Source of the DNA: JASGDB01 sp049841315
Lineage (GTDB): Bacteria; Bacteroidota; Bacteroidia; Flavobacteriales; Weeksellaceae
DNA length: 15,560 bases
Reading direction: 5' to 3'
Assembly: GCA_049841315.1 (NCBI GenBank)
Contig: JASGDB010000016.1
Span: forward strand, 1-15,560
Part shown: one piece after another, positions 12,960 through 15,560 of the stretch
How the letters are laid out: each line of letters starts with the position of its first letter
Numbering within the stretch: position 1 is the stretch's first letter
The notes under the pieces: model-generated
The model's database searches: none
Seen by the model: the letters and a program-made list of their open reading frames with translations, nothing else
What the model was told of the DNA's origin: nothing
Position numbers and translations under genes: made by a program

Positions 12960-13862
12960 CTACTTCCATTTGTTCCAACTTGAATCGGTATCCTTCGGAA
13001 CGAACAGAATCATCATGGATTTCAGCTCCTGAATATCGACTCCTGCATTGTTTCCCATGCTGAATATTTCGTAGATTTCGCTTTTTTTGGCATCAAGAAA
13101 TACGGATAAAGGCGCATTCATGGCAAAATTATTTTCATAGGTTTTCAGCTGGAGCAAGGCATCAGCGATGGCTCTTTTTGCCTGTGAAGGGTCTGTTTTA
13201 TGCATATTATCCAATCCGGAACGGTGGTAATTATAGAATACATTTCTCAAAGTATTCTGCTCCGGTTTTATCAGATTGTCGATGAGCGAGCCTCTCGAGC
13301 GGATTCCGTCCATCACGCTCCAGCCTCCAAAATTTTGATTCTGAGAATTTTGGGAAATCTTATAGGCTTTATCAAACCATGCCTGACCTCCGCGGATTTT
13401 GAAACTGTCGGCATCATATCCCAAAATCATGTATACGTAAAAACTCACCACATCAATCAGGTTTTTTCCTGAAAACTGACGCTCATTGAAGATAAGATTT
13501 TCATTTTCAGCATATTCAAAAGGAAAATTGGCATCCTGAAAATTGAAAACCGGCGAATCGTAGGTGGTATTGAAAACCGGTCTTGTCGACTGTACGACGA
13601 TGCTCGATTTGTAGGAATTTCCGCTTCTTTCAGAAATGATAATGGAAAAATTACATTTGATTTTCTCGAAATTCTGGAGTTTTTTGCCTGTCCAGCTCGT
13701 ATTATTAATGAAATCACGAAGCGATTTCTGCAAGGCATTAATCATTTGCACATTGCTTCCCTGAACCTGGCTTGCATTTACCGTAACCTGAGCCAAAAGC
13801 TCCTGAGCATGGGAAAATGAAATCGTAAACGACAATAAAAGTAGGATAAAAATTTTCTTCAT
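12960..13862 (-). CDS. porD: Type IX secretion-associated protein PorD (DUF4835)
   Basis: The 300-residue protein has a clear signal peptide (1-19, ending SHA) and the DUF4835 pattern. This begins ELLAQVTVNASQVQG after the signal, then LQKSLRDFINNTSW, FNTTYDSPVFNFQD, and a conserved block FYVYMILGYDADSF with GGQAWFDKAY. It ends in a region with NAPLSVFLDAK and IYEIFSMG. PorD is an envelope protein linked to the Bacteroidetes type IX secretion system that exports gliding and virulence proteins; its exact role is poorly defined. It lies 36 bases downstream of coaBC and is probably co-transcribed with it, an order familiar from other flavobacteria. Length and motifs look intact. Confidence 0.92.
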   Translation of the reverse strand: MKKIFILLLLSFTISFSHAQELLAQVTVNASQVQGSNVQMINALQKSLRDFINNTSWTGKKLQNFEKIKCNFSIIISERSGNSYKSSIVVQSTRPVFNTTYDSPVFNFQDANFPFEYAENENLIFNERQFSGKNLIDVVSFYVYMILGYDADSFKIRGGQAWFDKAYKISQNSQNQNFGGWSVMDGIRSRGSLIDNLIKPEQNTLRNVFYNYHRSGLDNMHKTDPSQAKRAIADALLQLKTYENNFAMNAPLSVFLDAKKSEIYEIFSMGNNAGVDIQELKSMMILFVPKDTDSSWNKWK

Positions 13863-13898
13863 TACAACTTAAAAAAATAAAACGGAGTTTTAAAAAAT

Positions 13899-15101
13899 TT
13901 ATTTTACAGAAAGACTTTCCATGAAGTCCAGAATATCTCCTGCGACTTCATTTTTGGATTTTAATCCGAATTCTTTCACTTCGGTTTTGGTGATAATTTT
14001 GATTTTATTGGTGTCTTTTCTGAAACCAGCGCCCTCGTCCCGAAGGGAATTGAGGACAATCATATCGAGATTTTTCTTTTCTAATTTTGATTTTGCATTT
14101 TCCTCTTCATTATTGGTTTCCAAAGCGAATCCTGCGAGAATCTGTTTCGACTTCCGTTCGCCCATTGTTTTGAGAATATCAGGATTTTTGATGAGTTCAA
14201 TGGTCATTTCGTCATCATTTTTCTTGATTTTTTCCTTAGCAATTTCTTTCGGAGCATAATCCGCCACCGCTGCCGAAGCTATGGCAAAATCCACATTTTC
14301 GTAATGTTTGAATACCTCGTCAAACATCTGCTTTGCGGAAACTACCCGGTGAAGCTCAATTTCTGAATTTTTCACATTCAATGAAGTTGGCCCTGAAATC
14401 AGAATCACTTTTGCTCCTCTTTTTGCCGCTTCTTCTGCAAGGGAAAACCCCATTTTTCCGGAAGAATGATTTCCGATAAAACGTACAGGGTCAATCGCTT
14501 CATAAGTCGGTCCTGCCGTTATCAGAACAGTTTTCCCCGAAAGGCTTTTTTTCGCTGAAGAATGAAAGAAATTTTCAATTTCCGAAGCGATAGTTTCCGG
14601 TTCAGCCATTCTTCCCTGCCCGATAAGTCCGCTTGCCAGCTCGCCCGTTTCCGCAGGAATCACAAAATGTCCGAAATCTTCTGCCAGTTCCAGGTTTTGC
14701 TTTGTGGAAGAGTGCTGATACATATCCAAATCCATTGCTGGAGCAATGAAAACGGGGCATTTTGCCGACATATAAGTCGCAATCACCAGATTATCGCAAA
14801 TTCCGTGAACCATTTTCGCAAGGGTATTTGCCGTACACGGCGCAACAATCATCACATCGGCCCAAAGCGCCATTTCCACATGGGAATTCCACGTTCCGTT
14901 CCGGTCGAAAAACTGGCTGTAAACAGGCTTCCCGGAAAGTGCAGAAAGCGTAACCGCAGAAACAAAATTTTCAGCATCAGGCGTGAGAAGCACCTGTACT
15001 TCCGCTCCTTTTTTGATGAAATCCCTCACCAGATAATTGATTTTGTAGGCGGCGATTCCGCCGGAAATCAGAATAAGGATTTTTTTTTCCGAAAGGCTCA
15101 T
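13899..15101 (-). CDS. coaBC: Bifunctional phosphopantothenoylcysteine decarboxylase / phosphopantothenate-cysteine ligase
   Basis: CoaBC makes 4'-phosphopantetheine for coenzyme A: CoaB ligates cysteine to phosphopantothenate and CoaC decarboxylates the product using FMN. The 400-residue length is normal. The N-terminal CoaC domain has SGGIAAYK (13-20), the catalytic His74 in NSHVEMA, and PAMDLDMY (121-128), where well-studied enzymes have PxMNxxMW. It also has LASGLIGQGRM (155-165), where the E. coli enzyme has a catalytic Cys in ACGDIGPGRM. The CoaB domain starts at about 189, with TAGPTYEAIDPVRFIGN, NHSSGKMG, AAVADYAP and IKKNDDEMTIELIKNPDIL. It is the first gene of a coaBC-porD unit. The Asn-to-Asp and Cys-to-Ser differences are discussed in the findings. 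Confidence 0.96.
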   Translation of the reverse strand: MSLSEKKILILISGGIAAYKINYLVRDFIKKGAEVQVLLTPDAENFVSAVTLSALSGKPVYSQFFDRNGTWNSHVEMALWADVMIVAPCTANTLAKMVHGICDNLVIATYMSAKCPVFIAPAMDLDMYQHSSTKQNLELAEDFGHFVIPAETGELASGLIGQGRMAEPETIASEIENFFHSSAKKSLSGKTVLITAGPTYEAIDPVRFIGNHSSGKMGFSLAEEAAKRGAKVILISGPTSLNVKNSEIELHRVVSAKQMFDEVFKHYENVDFAIASAAVADYAPKEIAKEKIKKNDDEMTIELIKNPDILKTMGERKSKQILAGFALETNNEEENAKSKLEKKNLDMIVLNSLRDEGAGFRKDTNKIKIITKTEVKEFGLKSKNEVAGDILDFMESLSVK

Positions 15102-15117
15102 TCTAAATTAATTTGCA

Positions 15118-15151
15118 CGAATTTAGTTATTTTATTTTTACCATAAGACAA
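15118..15151 (-). promoter_or_regulatory. Candidate promoter of coaBC
   Basis: The minus strand has TTG, 23 bases, TAAATTCG, one base from the -7 consensus and at the long end of accepted spacing. It is 16 bases upstream of the start codon. It lies between coaBC and the transposase remnant, so coaBC has a promoter that does not depend on DNA beyond the remnant. Confidence 0.4.
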
Positions 15152-15177
15152 CAATAGACTTTTTGTATGGGGCAAAC

Positions 15178-15337
15178 TCACACTTTTTCGATGACTTTTA
15201 GCAGATACTCGTTGTCATAAGCGGCTTTGAGCCTTTTTTCTGAGCAGGATGTCTTCCAGCTTGTGAAGTTTGTTAATATCGCTTCTTGGGTCGGTTATTT
15301 GACCGAATATTGGCCCTAGTTTATTTGTCGCTTTCAT
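15178..15337 (-). pseudogene. Internally deleted transposase remnant, ISAs1-like
   Basis: From ATG 15337 a 40-codon frame begins MKATNKLGPIFGQ and continues ITDPRSDINKLHKLEDILL, which matches the N-terminal domain of ISAs1/H-repeat transposases. In a different frame, ending at TGA 15178-15180, RLKAAYDNEYLLKVIEKV matches the C-terminal end of such transposases (the KAAxDNDYLLK type). About 300 central residues, including the DDE catalytic core, are missing, and the junction near the AGAAAAAAGG run shifts the frame. It is inactive. ISAs1 is my best family guess from these short ends. Confidence 0.7.
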
Positions 15338-15349
15338 AATAATACAAAT

Positions 15350-15364
15350 ATCTGATTATCAGAT
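15350..15364. promoter_or_regulatory. 15-bp palindrome ATCTGAT-T-ATCAGAT
   Basis: Perfect seven-base arms around one base, 12 bases upstream of the transposase-remnant start. It may be a leftover operator of the insertion sequence; its meaning is uncertain. The rest of 15365-15432 is AT-rich with nothing recognisable. Confidence 0.4.
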
Positions 15365-15432
15365 AAATATACTCATTTTTATCGAAATAAACAAAGAAAA
15401 TATATCAAAATTTAAAAAAAACACTACTTTTT

Positions 15433-15530
15433 TGGCTCTTCGCCATTTTGTATGGAAAAAAAAATATCCATATTATTTTAAAATGACATTGGAAACGGAG
15501 GCGTTAAAAATTTTAAAGAATTTTCGTTAA
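15433..15530. repeat. Right arm of the inverted repeat (partner 31-127)
   Basis: It is the reverse complement of 31-127 except for two substitutions and one added A. The two arms enclose about 15.3 kb, including both cassettes and the recN-porD-coaBC block, so homologous recombination between them could invert this segment. The last 30 bases of the window do not match the left side. Confidence 0.9.
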
Positions 15531-15560
15531 AAAATTTCCACTGTTCGAGGGCGGGACAAA

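Overview
The window looks like a chromosomal segment from a flavobacterium of the Weeksellaceae type (Chryseobacterium or a close relative). The basis is AT-rich DNA, TAnnTTTG-type -7 promoter boxes with poor Shine-Dalgarno sites, a GLPGLI-family protein, a type IX secretion protein (PorD/DUF4835), bTHX, and the gene order coaBC-porD-recN on the minus strand. The genus is inferred, not proved.

Layout. Positions 31-127 and 15433-15530 are the two arms of a near-perfect inverted repeat close to the window ends. Between them, 158-5242 and 6743-11175 hold two related cassettes in the same orientation. Each has, left to right: a 144-bp repeat with small hairpins; a variable 'cargo' operon on the minus strand; a conserved 72-bp segment; a tiny lipoprotein gene on the minus strand; a divergent control region with strong palindromes; and a large plus-strand regulator (signal peptide, TPR-like sensor, one membrane helix, cytoplasmic AraC-type HTH). 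Cassette 1 cargo is a Cys-containing secreted 60-residue peptide, a membrane-anchored propeller-like protein, a MauE/DoxX-type redox membrane protein and a GLPGLI protein. Cassette 2 cargo is a 403-residue lipoprotein and a 222-residue beta-barrel-like protein. The cargos look unrelated, while the lipoprotein/regulator part is clearly homologous.

Between the cassettes (5243-6742) are a DUF937 gene and a convergent gene for bTHX with an unusual Lys/Ala/Pro-rich tail, sharing a bidirectional terminator, then a 326-bp MITE-like palindromic element. To the right of cassette 2 is the housekeeping block recN, porD and coaBC (minus strand). Upstream of coaBC lies a transposase gene reduced to its two ends (ISAs1-like) and the right arm of the inverted repeat.

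The most interesting feature is the duplicated regulator/lipoprotein cassette. Each divergent control region has a perfect 22-bp palindrome at the same place, with outer bases that differ between copies yet remain symmetrical, as expected for operators co-diverging with paralogous regulators. I infer a membrane-spanning TPR-AraC regulator controlling its neighbouring lipoprotein plus cargo operon, possibly sensing the lipoprotein, a peptide or an envelope signal. This is a hypothesis from sequence only.
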